Shown: positions 15,855 through 22,864 of the stretch, in pieces
Layout of the letters: the number at the start of each line of letters is the position of its first letter
Position numbering within the stretch: the first letter of the stretch is position 1
Assembly (NCBI GenBank): GCA_000402295.1
Contig: AQRW01000173.1
Span: forward strand, 1-32,156
Direction: 5' to 3'
DNA length: 32,156 nt
DNA from: Candidatus Aerophobus profundus SCGC AAA252-L23
GTDB lineage: Bacteria > Aerophobota > Aerophobia > Aerophobales > Aerophobaceae
Translations under genes and position numbers: made by a program
Notes under the pieces: model-generated
The model's input: the letters and a program-made list of their open reading frames with translations, nothing else
Told to the model about the DNA's origin: nothing
The model's database searches: none

Positions 15855-17421
15855 TTATTCCTCTCGCAGTCTTCTGATAAACTGAGCAATCTTCTTCTTG
15901 CTCTCTTTCTGAAGAAGTATTTTCTCCAGTTCCTTGGCAATCTCTTGATTCCTTTTTTCAGTAGTAGCTTTGGCAGTAGCTTTGGCAGTATATTGGGCGG
16001 TATATTGGGCTACTAAATTAGCGTACTCAACTCCACTGAACACCCCGTAGTATCTTTCCCTTCCGTAGACAATCAGACGAGCTCCGGAAAGATAGGAGAG
16101 TTCTCCTCTTTCTCTCATTTCCTTCTCCAGTTTCTCCATCTTCCCTTCATACTTCATCTCCAGGATCTTGACCGCATTATAGAGCATAAGAACACTAAAG
16201 ATTCTGGCCTGAATGGAATTTAAGGTTCTTCCGGCTAAGTCTCTTAAGTTCCACCTTTGAGAGAGATACCTAATCCCCTGATTCTCAATGACCCAGCGGT
16301 CTTTATAGAGCTGGTATATCCTAAAGGGATGCTCCTCAGCCTTAAGACTGGTGACATAGATTCTCCTCCTTGTCTTTCCTTCTTTGTCTTCATCAAGAAC
16401 TACCACTACGTTCACCTCCCCCCAATCCTGGTATTTACCTGGCCTGGAATATCTTCTTAAGGCAAGTCCATTAATCCCAGCTACTCTAATCTTCTTCCTC
16501 TCCTCCTCCTTCTTTCTTCACCGTAATCCATTTATCTTCAAAGGAAGGATTAATTCCCTCAAGATATAACTCTGTTGCCTGAGCCAGATGAAGATCATCG
16601 TCTCTTATTAGGATGATGAAATCAACTCCCCAGATGTTCTTTAACTTCCATAGGAAGTGAGCTCCCCAGTAGCCCCGATCCAGGGTAAGAGTCTCAATGA
16701 TTTCTCTCACCTTACCCTTCCCCAGATAGCGCTCTATCCTTTGAAAGATCTTGATAAGTAGGACTCTCTCATCAGCATTGATGGGTGCCAAGGCCGCTCC
16801 AATAAAGCGCAGTCTTCCCGTAGAGGTAACATTCATTAAAAGCTCTAACTTGTAGCCGTAGATGTAGCGCTTTTCCTTTTTATCCCAGACCCGTTCCCTT
16901 CCTTCAAAGGTTTCCCCATAGGGAACTTCTAGCTTTACTGCATCAGCTACGTACTCCTGACCCCTAATCCAACGCTTCTTCCTTAACAGTCTTAAGTGAC
17001 GGTAAAGAGCTTTCTCGGACTCTTCCCGGGGGATTCTCTTCAAGTGATTCCTTACTGTACCAAGGTCAATCACTCCCTGGTCCTTTTTCTTAGCCTGGGT
17101 AATTCTCTCAATACCAAAGCCGATATCAGCCATTAACTTACCATCACGGGTGATTTTACCCATTCCGGATAGTTTACCGATAGAAAGCAGCTCTTTCATT
17201 ACCAGAGTACCCAGGATGATCTTGGAGGGATAGCCATTATCCTTCTTTACTACCGGTACCATTTGGGTGATGATATCCCAAAGACCATTCTCCTTTAAAA
17301 AATCAAGGAGAAACTCATTAGCCCCAAAGTCACTTTCTACTACTTCTACTTCTTCCCCGTTAATGATAGCTTCTTCAATCTCTTCTTCTTTCCTTGCCCA
17401 TACTTTGAGTGCTTCTCTCAT
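15855..17421 (-). pseudogene. DDE transposase of the IS, interrupted by a frameshift
   Basis: The transposase (DDE_Tnp_1 fold) is present in two frames. The 5' part (17421-16486, 311 codons) carries the first two catalytic aspartates, D160 (YVADAVKLE) and D248 (TLDRGYWG). It ends in a purine run (KKEGGGEEED) at a TAG. The frame one base further on reads on without a stop (RKKIRVAGINGLALRRYSR) into the 3' part ending at 15855. That part carries the catalytic glutamate in YKDRWVIENQG. A one-base gain (or two-base loss) in the AAGGAGGAGGAGAGG tract explains the break; programmed frameshifting or a sequencing error cannot be excluded. The ATG overlaps the DUF6788 stop (ATGA), indicating translational coupling. 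Near the C-terminus is a fourfold 12-base tandem repeat. Confidence 0.85.
15964..16011 (-). repeat. Four tandem 12-base units inside the transposase
   Basis: Two copies of GTAGCTTTGGCA (15964-15987) are followed by two of GTATATTGGGC with a variable last base (15988-16011). On the coding strand they give QYTAQYTAKATAKAT-like peptide repeats. The length is in frame, so it is a coding minisatellite in a low-complexity linker and not a cause of the frameshift. Confidence 0.7.
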
Positions 17422-17819
17422 TGTTTTTCCCTTACCTCACTAACTGTTCTCAAGTTAAGGTCTCTGATTCTCTGTAAAAGAAATCTAATCTCACTATTAA
17501 TCTTTCTCAGATGAGCCAGACCCTTTTGAATACGGACATACTCGGTTACTTCTTTTCCTATCCTGGCAAGATCCTTCTTTTTCACGTAGGTCACTCTGGT
17601 TCTTCCCTGGTATCTCTCAGATAAATAGGGATAAGGACCATGAGGTTGACCCCTTTTGCAACGACAGTCTTCTTTGCCACAGTAACCGGGGATAAAACTT
17701 AAAGAAGCCCGGACCATCTTCTTGGGTCTAAAAAGAGAATCTTCTAATCTCTTTCTCTCTTCTCTTAAGCTAACTATCCTTTGACGTAGTCCACTTAAAG
17801 TTCTTAGCTTTCCTGTCAT
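17418..17819 (-). CDS. DUF6788-type accessory protein of the IS
   Basis: A 133-residue basic protein with an N-terminal helical segment. A short metal-site-like motif follows: C47, C52, C54 and H60 in GYCGKEDCRCKRGQPHGPY, then YLSERYQGRTRVTYVKK. This C-x4-C-x-C...HGPY pattern is that of the DUF6788 family, small proteins found next to transposases. The strong basic charge and possible zinc site suggest DNA or transpososome binding, which is inference. The ATG follows AGGAT seven bases upstream. It is the first gene of the element, and its TGA overlaps the transposase ATG. Confidence 0.75.
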   Translation of the reverse strand: MTGKLRTLSGLRQRIVSLREERKRLEDSLFRPKKMVRASLSFIPGYCGKEDCRCKRGQPHGPYPYLSERYQGRTRVTYVKKKDLARIGKEVTEYVRIQKGLAHLRKINSEIRFLLQRIRDLNLRTVSEVREKQ

Positions 17820-17839
17820 GATTAATCCTATATACTTAT

Positions 17840-17867
17840 ATTATATATACATATAGGAAGCTAACAA
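17840..17867 (-). promoter_or_regulatory. Internal promoter of the IS
   Basis: On the minus strand TTGTTA (17867-17862) and a perfect TATAAT (17845-17840) are 16 bases apart, 20 bases before the DUF6788 start. It lies inside the element, so the element drives its own genes. Confidence 0.55.
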
Positions 17868-17874
17868 AAGAGAA

Positions 17875-17902
17875 GGGAAGTCAAAGTTGTTTTTGACTTC
17901 CC
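17875..17902 (-). terminator. Perfect 11-bp hairpin at the upstream end of the IS
   Basis: GGGAAGTCAAA (17875-17885) and TTTGACTTCCC (17892-17902) form an 11-bp stem with a 6-base loop, between the right terminal repeat and the IS promoter. The U-run after it is weak (TTCTCTTTTG on the minus strand). The position fits a barrier against transcription reading in from YeeE/YedE; a transposase or regulator site is the alternative. Confidence 0.5.
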
Positions 17903-17933
17903 TGGTAATACTGACTAAATCTTAATCCTGGGA

Positions 17934-17949
17934 ACTTTCAATTTGTCTG
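17934..17949 (-). repeat. Right terminal inverted repeat of the IS
   Basis: Read inward it is CAGACAAATTGAAAGT, differing from the left end at positions 2 and 5 only. Confidence 0.8.
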
Positions 17950-17986
17950 GGAATATTCCTCGCTAAAGTGGAAAGTCAAGCGGGGC

Positions 17987-19003
17987 TCAGCCCATTCTGC
18001 GGAAGACTACATAATATCCCAGCCAATTTCCCAGGATTATGAAGGAGGCGGCTATGAGTGAACCCCATGCCAGGTGAGGGACACCGGTCAAGATGTGTCC
18101 AATATTGCACCCTCCGGCAACTGTTGCCCCAAGACCCATAACTGCTCCTCCGGCCACAACCTGAGCATACGTGCCTGGCCTTCTGGGCATTCGGATCTTA
18201 AATTCCTTCTTTATGGCGGCGATGGCACCGGCCCCGACTATTATTCCCACAATGAGAGCACCCGTCCAGCCCAGATATGATCCACCGGTGACGTACTTCA
18301 GGAGGCTCACCCATCCCCCGGTGATTCCCAACCCGTACGTCGGGTCCCAGGAAAGATATTGCCTCAGGGCGTAGGCAATGACGGAAACTATGCCGGCCAT
18401 CACACCTGTGAGTTGCCAACTCCAGGGAGAAGAGGGTCTTTTGGTCGTCTTAGTGGCAAAGACATAGACGAACATGGTAACGGCAAAGACAACGGCTGGA
18501 ATCCAGGGATTTATTTTCAAGGTATTGGCGATAGTCGGACCCACTGACTGGGCTGCATAATAAACTCCATCCCCCTGGATGGTATAGGCAGGACCTTTCA
18601 GAATACCGGCCAATGGTTTCAAGAAACTGTTACTGGCAGCGGCGGCAAACAAGCCAAAAAAGAGTGCTCCCAACCAGGCGGTAGTCATGCCTTCACCCAC
18701 TCGATAGGTCACTCCACTGGCACAACCTCCCACCAATACCATCCCCAGTCCGAACAACAATCCACCAACGATGTTACCCACCGGCATCAGGCTTAGGGGA
18801 ACCAGCTTAATCACCCCGATTTGAGCCATAAGAGTGAACAAAAGGGCATTTAATCCCAGGGCCAGAGCCACGGCTTTCATAAGGAAGTTGTCAGTCAAAT
18901 ACCTCACGTCACGAATCGCCGAATTGAAACAAAGCCTACCCCTTTGGAGAATATATCCAAAGAATACTCCTACCAGAAATCCGTAGAGTACTGAAAGGTC
19001 CAT
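17987..19003 (-). CDS. YeeE/YedE family sulfur-compound permease
   Basis: A 338-residue integral membrane protein with about nine or ten hydrophobic segments, organised as two related halves. Three conserved cysteines sit in family motifs: C25 (RGRLCFNSA), C94 (VGGCASGVTYRVGEG) and C299 (VAGGCNIGHILTG). In the characterised thiosulfate importer TsuA, three equivalent cysteines relay thiosulfate through the membrane, and their placement here is nearly the same. Import of thiosulfate or a similar sulfur compound is therefore likely. The start ATG follows AAAGGAGGT. It is the last gene of the minus-strand series, after an exported rhodanese and TusA, which supports a sulfur-supply role. The IS sits 37 bases beyond its stop. 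Confidence 0.88.
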   Translation of the reverse strand: MDLSVLYGFLVGVFFGYILQRGRLCFNSAIRDVRYLTDNFLMKAVALALGLNALLFTLMAQIGVIKLVPLSLMPVGNIVGGLLFGLGMVLVGGCASGVTYRVGEGMTTAWLGALFFGLFAAAASNSFLKPLAGILKGPAYTIQGDGVYYAAQSVGPTIANTLKINPWIPAVVFAVTMFVYVFATKTTKRPSSPWSWQLTGVMAGIVSVIAYALRQYLSWDPTYGLGITGGWVSLLKYVTGGSYLGWTGALIVGIIVGAGAIAAIKKEFKIRMPRRPGTYAQVVAGGAVMGLGATVAGGCNIGHILTGVPHLAWGSLIAASFIILGNWLGYYVVFRRMG

Positions 19004-19083
19004 TGTTTTTGACCTCCTTTCGAGTCATTTTCCCAGAATTTCTCGCCACTCTTTTTCCCAAAGGTGGAAAGAGAAGCAAGAAC

Positions 19084-19110
19084 GAGGGCACCTCCTGCCA
19101 AGGTACCCTC
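19084..19110 (-). terminator. Hairpin between rhodanese and YeeE/YedE genes
   Basis: On the minus strand GAGGGTACC and GGTGCCCTC form a 9-bp stem (one G-U) with a 9-base loop, followed by a pyrimidine-rich stretch with only short T-runs. It is a weak terminator or an mRNA processing or stability element within the 148-base gap. Confidence 0.4.
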
Positions 19111-19151
19111 ATCGATAGATTTACCTCATTTTTGCCTCTGAAACAGCGGGG

Positions 19152-19640
19152 CTATCCACACCCTCCCTCTGAGGAAGCGATGGCACCTCGTTGCACTGGA
19201 TAGTGCTTTTCTTCCCATCCCTCAAAGCCGCCGTTCATACTGATTACGTTATAGCCCATTTCCAGCAAGGTTTGTGCCGTCAGGGCCGATCTTCCCCCAT
19301 TCTTACAGTAGATAATGATCATTTGGGCATCCCGGTCGGCAAACATGGTTTCAGTCTTGAATTCAATTAACCCCCGGGCCAGCCAGGCTGCTCCCGGAAG
19401 ATGGCCTGCTTCCACCTCATCAGCTTCTCGCACATCCAGGAATACTACGCCGGCTTTCTTGGGCTTGAAGTAATTGTTGAATGCTTCCTCGACGGTTATT
19501 TCCTGGATTACTTCCCGGGCCTCAGCCAGAAAATCAGCCTTGGTTTTGTAGTCTTCCGCTGCCAGAACGGGTACTGAGACCAGTAACAGTGCAGCAATGA
19601 GACCACCCAGCAAGATTCTCCCTGCATACCTTCCTTTCAT
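19152..19640 (-). CDS. Exported single-domain rhodanese
   Basis: A 162-residue sulfurtransferase with a Sec-type signal peptide: positive N-terminus, hydrophobic core to about residue 24, and VLA before AED as the probable cleavage site. The rhodanese domain shows VVFLDVREADEVEAGHLPGA and the active-site loop YCKNGGRSA with Cys112. It ends in an unusual SSEGGCG tail that adds a second cysteine two residues from the end, possibly a resolving or transfer thiol. It would form a persulfide outside the cytoplasmic membrane, next to the YeeE/YedE permease encoded downstream. The start ATG has a perfect GAAGGAGGT site. Gaps of about 150 bases on either side suggest separate control within the cluster. 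Confidence 0.88.
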   Translation of the reverse strand: MKGRYAGRILLGGLIAALLLVSVPVLAAEDYKTKADFLAEAREVIQEITVEEAFNNYFKPKKAGVVFLDVREADEVEAGHLPGAAWLARGLIEFKTETMFADRDAQMIIIYCKNGGRSALTAQTLLEMGYNVISMNGGFEGWEEKHYPVQRGAIASSEGGCG

Positions 19641-19698
19641 GCTGATACCTCCTTCATTATGTTAGATACAAAAATCGTTTTCTATGAGTACTGAAACG

Positions 19699-19766
19699 AA
19701 AAGATAGGATTTGCGATGGGGCAAAAATCTACAGAAGACACAATCTTCCCAAGCGTCCTATCTTTT
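19699..19766. repeat. Long-range 11-bp inverted repeat between tusA-like and rhodanese genes
   Basis: AAAAGATAGGA (19699-19709) and TCCTATCTTTT (19756-19766) are perfect inverted copies separated by 46 bases, filling most of the 154-base gap. On the minus strand the distal arm ends in TCTTTTCGTTT, so a large terminator-like stem-loop is possible. Two half-sites of a regulator are the alternative. Confidence 0.45.
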
Positions 19767-19794
19767 GTCAAGGTAAATATCAGTGGTTCATTGG

Positions 19795-20040
19795 CTACCC
19801 GGTTTTCGCTTTGATCAGCAGTCGGTGGTCGGGACCCTTAATTTGTTCCACTTTGAGCACTTCGTGTCCTGACTTCTTAGCATTTTCCGGGATACGTTCC
19901 ACCGACATTGGGTAATCAACCAGAACCTCCAAAATCTGCCCCTTCTCCATCTTTTTCAAGGTTACCATAGTTCTTAGGTCGGGGTAAGGACAAATTTCTC
20001 CCCTGACATCAAGGGTTTTGTCCGGCTTTATTTCCTCCAC
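19795..20040 (-). CDS. TusA/SirA-like sulfur carrier protein
   Basis: A small two-layer alpha/beta sulfur carrier with the CPxP signature CPYPDLR behind LDVRGEI; the cysteine carries a persulfide that is handed to partner enzymes. The frame is open back to a GTG at 20091. I choose the GTG at 20040 (81 residues) because AAGGGGGTG lies just before it and the resulting MEEIKPDKTLDVRGE N-terminus fits family length. It follows an MvhD-like gene by about 130 bases containing a hairpin, and precedes the exported rhodanese. A second, different TusA (CPQP) is encoded further upstream in the same cluster, so the two probably serve different partners. Confidence 0.85.
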   Translation of the reverse strand: MEEIKPDKTLDVRGEICPYPDLRTMVTLKKMEKGQILEVLVDYPMSVERIPENAKKSGHEVLKVEQIKGPDHRLLIKAKTG

Positions 20041-20129
20041 TTTTCTCACCCCCTTTTCTGGGTAATTCCTCTTGAATTTTGGACTTATCACTTTCCCGGT
20101 GCAATCTCTACTCTCACTTCCTGTCAGCG

Positions 20130-20172
20130 AGCCAATATCAACTCCTGAAGAGACGGTTGCGGTCTCTTGGCT
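20130..20172 (-). other. Two-tier hairpin after the first MvhD-like gene
   Basis: AGAGAC (20149-20154) pairs with GTCTCT (20162-20167), enclosed by AGCCA/TGGCT (20130-20134 and 20168-20172), reaching into the MvhD stop codon. No T-run follows, so an mRNA processing or attenuation element is likelier than a full terminator. Confidence 0.35.
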
Positions 20173-20596
20173 AAATGAATACTTTTTCTCCGGACCGGTT
20201 TCTCCCCAGCTTCTTTATTTCCTCGGTGAATTCCTTAACTACCTGTTGAAATCTTGGTCCTTCGGAAGCTGAGATCCAGGAAAGTCTGACTCGCTCAGGC
20301 TCAAAACCTAAACTTGCCAACATAGTCTTGAGCAGAGCAAACCTTCTCCGAGCATAGTAGTTTCCTTTGCTGTAATGGCAATCCCCAGGATGACATCCAG
20401 CTACCAGGACACCATCGGCCCCCGCCAAAAGGGCATTTATGATGTGAAGGGGATCTACTCGGCTGGAGCACATTACCCGAATGGTTCTCAGGGAAGCAGG
20501 CATATGAAGCCTACTTACCCCAGCAAGATCAGCGCCGGCATAAGCACACCAGTTACAAAGAAAACCAATGATTTTTGGTCTAAATTCTTGCCCCAC
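20171..20596 (-). CDS. MvhD/FlpD-like hydrogenase iron-sulfur (delta) subunit, copy 1
   Basis: A 141-residue MvhD-family protein, the small [2Fe-2S] subunit that passes electrons to HdrA in hydrogenase/heterodisulfide reductase complexes. The family cysteines are C14 and C17 (FLCNWCAYAGADLAG), C43 (VMCSSRVDP), C68 and C73 (GCHPGDCHY), followed by GNYYARRRF. The start is GTG with AGGAG upstream. It lies nine bases after a FrhB-like gene and closes the second Hdr module. Two further MvhD-like proteins are encoded in the window, with highly similar cysteine frames but different tails, so each probably docks on its own HdrA or FrhB-like partner. Confidence 0.92.
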   Translation of the reverse strand: MGQEFRPKIIGFLCNWCAYAGADLAGVSRLHMPASLRTIRVMCSSRVDPLHIINALLAGADGVLVAGCHPGDCHYSKGNYYARRRFALLKTMLASLGFEPERVRLSWISASEGPRFQQVVKEFTEEIKKLGRNRSGEKVFI

Positions 20597-20605
20597 GGTT
20601 TTCTC

Positions 20606-21712
20606 CTATTGCTCAAACTCAGCTAATTCTTCCTCTTTGAACATCTGAAGAGGTATCTTCTCATCAGGGCTTCTTCCCGGCAAGTAGTCATACACCTCTT
20701 GAACGGCTTTACCGAGTTTAAGAAAGACTGTTGACAACGGGATATCCACCGGACACACATCACTACAAGCACCACACCCCACACAGGAAATACTCACGTG
20801 GGATAATCTTCCCAGGTGGTAAAAGATCGTTTTGGGAGGGACTCTAATCCCCCCTCTCTTTTTCATTTCTCCTTCGTAAGAAAGGGAGTTTAGCTCATTC
20901 ACCTTGGAGTCAAAAAAACAAAGAGTACAATAACATAGCGGACACACATTACTGCACCCGTGACATCCGATACACTTACCGTACACCTGTATTAGCCCCT
21001 CGAGACCACGATTCTCCAGGTCAAGGTGGGAAAAGAGTTTCTCCCTTTCCGAAATTCTCTTTTCTTTTAAAGACTCCATCGCCTCACTTCTCGGCTCCTG
21101 ATCAAGGATTTCTCCTTCTATGCCCTTGAGGAGTTTCTCCGCTTTTTCGGTATTCAAAAACAAGGAACAAGACGTATCAATATCTTCACCGATCAAAGCC
21201 ACGGTCAAATCGGAGGTGTAAGGCAAGAAATGCTCACATCCCTGGCAAGTAGGTCTTATACCAGAAGGTATTTCTGAGATTTTCAGGCTATTCCAATATT
21301 TTTCCAGATTTCTATCTATACTATTGGTGACAGCCATTTTTAGAGGATAGACCCCGCCGCAGGTGGAGCTGATAATGAGCATATTTTCCAGACTTCCCTG
21401 TTCCAGTTTCACCAGCTCAACAAATGCTCTCAACTCGCATGGTCTCACAAGAACTGCCATAGGCTCCGAGAGAGATTCCCTCGAAGTGAGCCGAGAAAGC
21501 GATTTTGCTGCATTGGTGGGCATCAAAGGATAAAGAGGCAGGCAAGTCTCAATTGCGCTTGGATCGGTGACCAAGGAGTAACTCACCGCACCATTTCCAC
21601 TTATTTTTCTCAAGGTGAACACCGCCCTAACCCGTTCCTTTTCCAGAAGGAATTTCAAGACTTCCTTTACTCCCTTTTCTGCTCCTTGCTTTATCCTCAA
21701 AACCTTAGCCAT
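20606..21712 (-). CDS. FrhB/FdhB-like iron-sulfur oxidoreductase beta subunit, copy 1
   Basis: A 368-residue protein. The N-terminal FrhB/FdhB-like part includes the PCELRAFVELVKL motif (Cys92) and CQGCEHF (C156, C159). The C-terminus is iron-sulfur rich. The first cluster block is extended: C247, C250, C253, C257, then C260, C262 and C265 (CIGCHGCSNVCPLCYCTLC). The second is regular: C310, C313, C316, C320 (CVGCGACSDVCP). Relatives feed electrons to or from F420, NAD(P)H, formate or ferredoxin modules; which applies here cannot be read. It shares architecture, and even the YLPG...EEKIPL-like tail, with the next upstream gene, so the two arose by tandem duplication and may form a heterodimer. 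Confidence 0.82.
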   Translation of the reverse strand: MAKVLRIKQGAEKGVKEVLKFLLEKERVRAVFTLRKISGNGAVSYSLVTDPSAIETCLPLYPLMPTNAAKSLSRLTSRESLSEPMAVLVRPCELRAFVELVKLEQGSLENMLIISSTCGGVYPLKMAVTNSIDRNLEKYWNSLKISEIPSGIRPTCQGCEHFLPYTSDLTVALIGEDIDTSCSLFLNTEKAEKLLKGIEGEILDQEPRSEAMESLKEKRISEREKLFSHLDLENRGLEGLIQVYGKCIGCHGCSNVCPLCYCTLCFFDSKVNELNSLSYEGEMKKRGGIRVPPKTIFYHLGRLSHVSISCVGCGACSDVCPVDIPLSTVFLKLGKAVQEVYDYLPGRSPDEKIPLQMFKEEELAEFEQ

Positions 21713-21730
21713 TTTTCTCCCGTTCCACTC

Positions 21731-22840
21731 TTAATGAGAATCCTCAAATTCTTCAAATTCCTCTTCTTGATAAGTAACCAAGGGGATCTTTTCTTCTTTG
21801 TCCATTCCGGGAAGGTAATTAAACAGTTGTTGGTTTTTTTCCGCCACAAAGCTGAGTACCTGGGCTACCGGAATAGACATAGGACAGGCATCTTCGCAAC
21901 TCCCGCAGCCTACACAGGACAAGCTCATGTGAGACATTCTTCCCAAATGAAACAATAACGTGTCACCAGGAAATCTGAGGACTCCTTTACTGTGAGCTTG
22001 ATCAAGGTAGTCCCTGGACTCATGCTTAGTATTGTCTGAATCAAAATAACACAATCGGCAATAACATATGGGACAAGCTCTCATGCAATTGTGACAACCG
22101 ATACATTGACTGAAAGTATCAAGCAACTTGTCTAACCCCAATACCTCAGTTTCCAATTCTCCTTCCAATTCTTTCTTGTTTTGCTCTCTTTTCTTTCTTA
22201 TTTCACCCACTTTGTCTTCCCACTTATCCCAATTCTCTTGGGAAGGAATATTCAGAATTTCCAATAGTCCTTTGCCTTTATCAGTGACGGGGATAGGACA
22301 AGCTCTCTTCTCTTCTCCTAAAAGGGCCAAATGGAGGTCCCCCACTTGGGCGGCGAAGTAAAGACAGGTTTTGCAGACCGGCCTCACCGATTCGTTTCCC
22401 CATTCTTTCAGGACTTTGGTGAATTTTTCTTTTCCCTTCTTGGGATCAGACACATAGTCAGAGAGGGGTAATGCTCCCGGACAATCAATGCTAATTAAGA
22501 GTATACTTTCTAAATCTGCTTGCCCTAATTTGCTTAACTCGATCCCAGCCCTGATTTCACAAGGACGCATAAGGGCAGCGATTCGCTTACTTAACTTCCC
22601 CCTTTTGGTGATACTTGAAAGCGCCTTCCCTCCCTGGACAGAAATAACGGGCGGCAAGGGGGAAGCATTTTCCAGCAGTGACTTGTCCTGGATTAGTAGA
22701 TAGGCATAGGAATCACCCGATGGAACTACTGCCGGAATTAGCAGAGCATCAAAGCATTTTTTGTCCCAGGCCTTTCTGACGAAATCCAAAACAGCTTCTT
22801 CTAAAACACCTCTTTTTACCACGGTTCCACCTTTTGTCAC
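21731..22840 (-). CDS. FrhB/FdhB-like iron-sulfur oxidoreductase beta subunit, copy 2
   Basis: A 369-residue paralogue of the downstream gene with the same plan: PCEIRAGIELSKL (Cys94), CKTCLYF (C156, C159), the seven-cysteine block C246-C264 (CIGCHNCMRACPICYCRLC) and C309-C319 (CVGCGSCEDACP). Before the iron-sulfur region is a long charged helix (about 205-235). The frame opens at GTG 22840; an internal GTG at 22822 has AAAGGTGG just before it and is an alternative start. It sits between an HdrA-like gene (24 bases upstream) and its sister (18 bases downstream), so it is probably the electron-input or output arm of that HdrA. Electron partner unknown. Confidence 0.82.
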   Translation of the reverse strand: MTKGGTVVKRGVLEEAVLDFVRKAWDKKCFDALLIPAVVPSGDSYAYLLIQDKSLLENASPLPPVISVQGGKALSSITKRGKLSKRIAALMRPCEIRAGIELSKLGQADLESILLISIDCPGALPLSDYVSDPKKGKEKFTKVLKEWGNESVRPVCKTCLYFAAQVGDLHLALLGEEKRACPIPVTDKGKGLLEILNIPSQENWDKWEDKVGEIRKKREQNKKELEGELETEVLGLDKLLDTFSQCIGCHNCMRACPICYCRLCYFDSDNTKHESRDYLDQAHSKGVLRFPGDTLLFHLGRMSHMSLSCVGCGSCEDACPMSIPVAQVLSFVAEKNQQLFNYLPGMDKEEKIPLVTYQEEEFEEFEDSH

Positions 22841-22864
22841 TTTTGCTGTTTCCTGTTTAGGCTC

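Larger units (their letters stand above)
15645..17949 (-). mobile_element. Complete IS4-superfamily insertion sequence (IS1634-like), about 2.3 kb
   Basis: The element is bounded by imperfect 16-base inverted repeats (15645-15660 and 17934-17949, 14 of 16 matching). Reading on the minus strand it contains a hairpin, a promoter, a DUF6788 gene, a DDE transposase gene overlapping it by four bases, and a 3' non-coding tail of about 210 bases. The tail is homologous to the solo end at 3681-3827. I see no target-site duplication in the flanks, so the insertion is old or one flank has been rearranged. It sits 37 bases downstream of the YeeE/YedE stop and just upstream of the FG-GAP-like gene's promoter. 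Family placement (IS4 superfamily, perhaps IS1634) rests on the Y-x2-R-x3-E motif and the layout. Confidence 0.85.

Noticed and set aside
15639..17955. Target-site duplication flanking the IS
   Set aside because: The sequences just outside the two terminal repeats (TGCCTCCA and GGAATATT) do not match at any length expected for the family.
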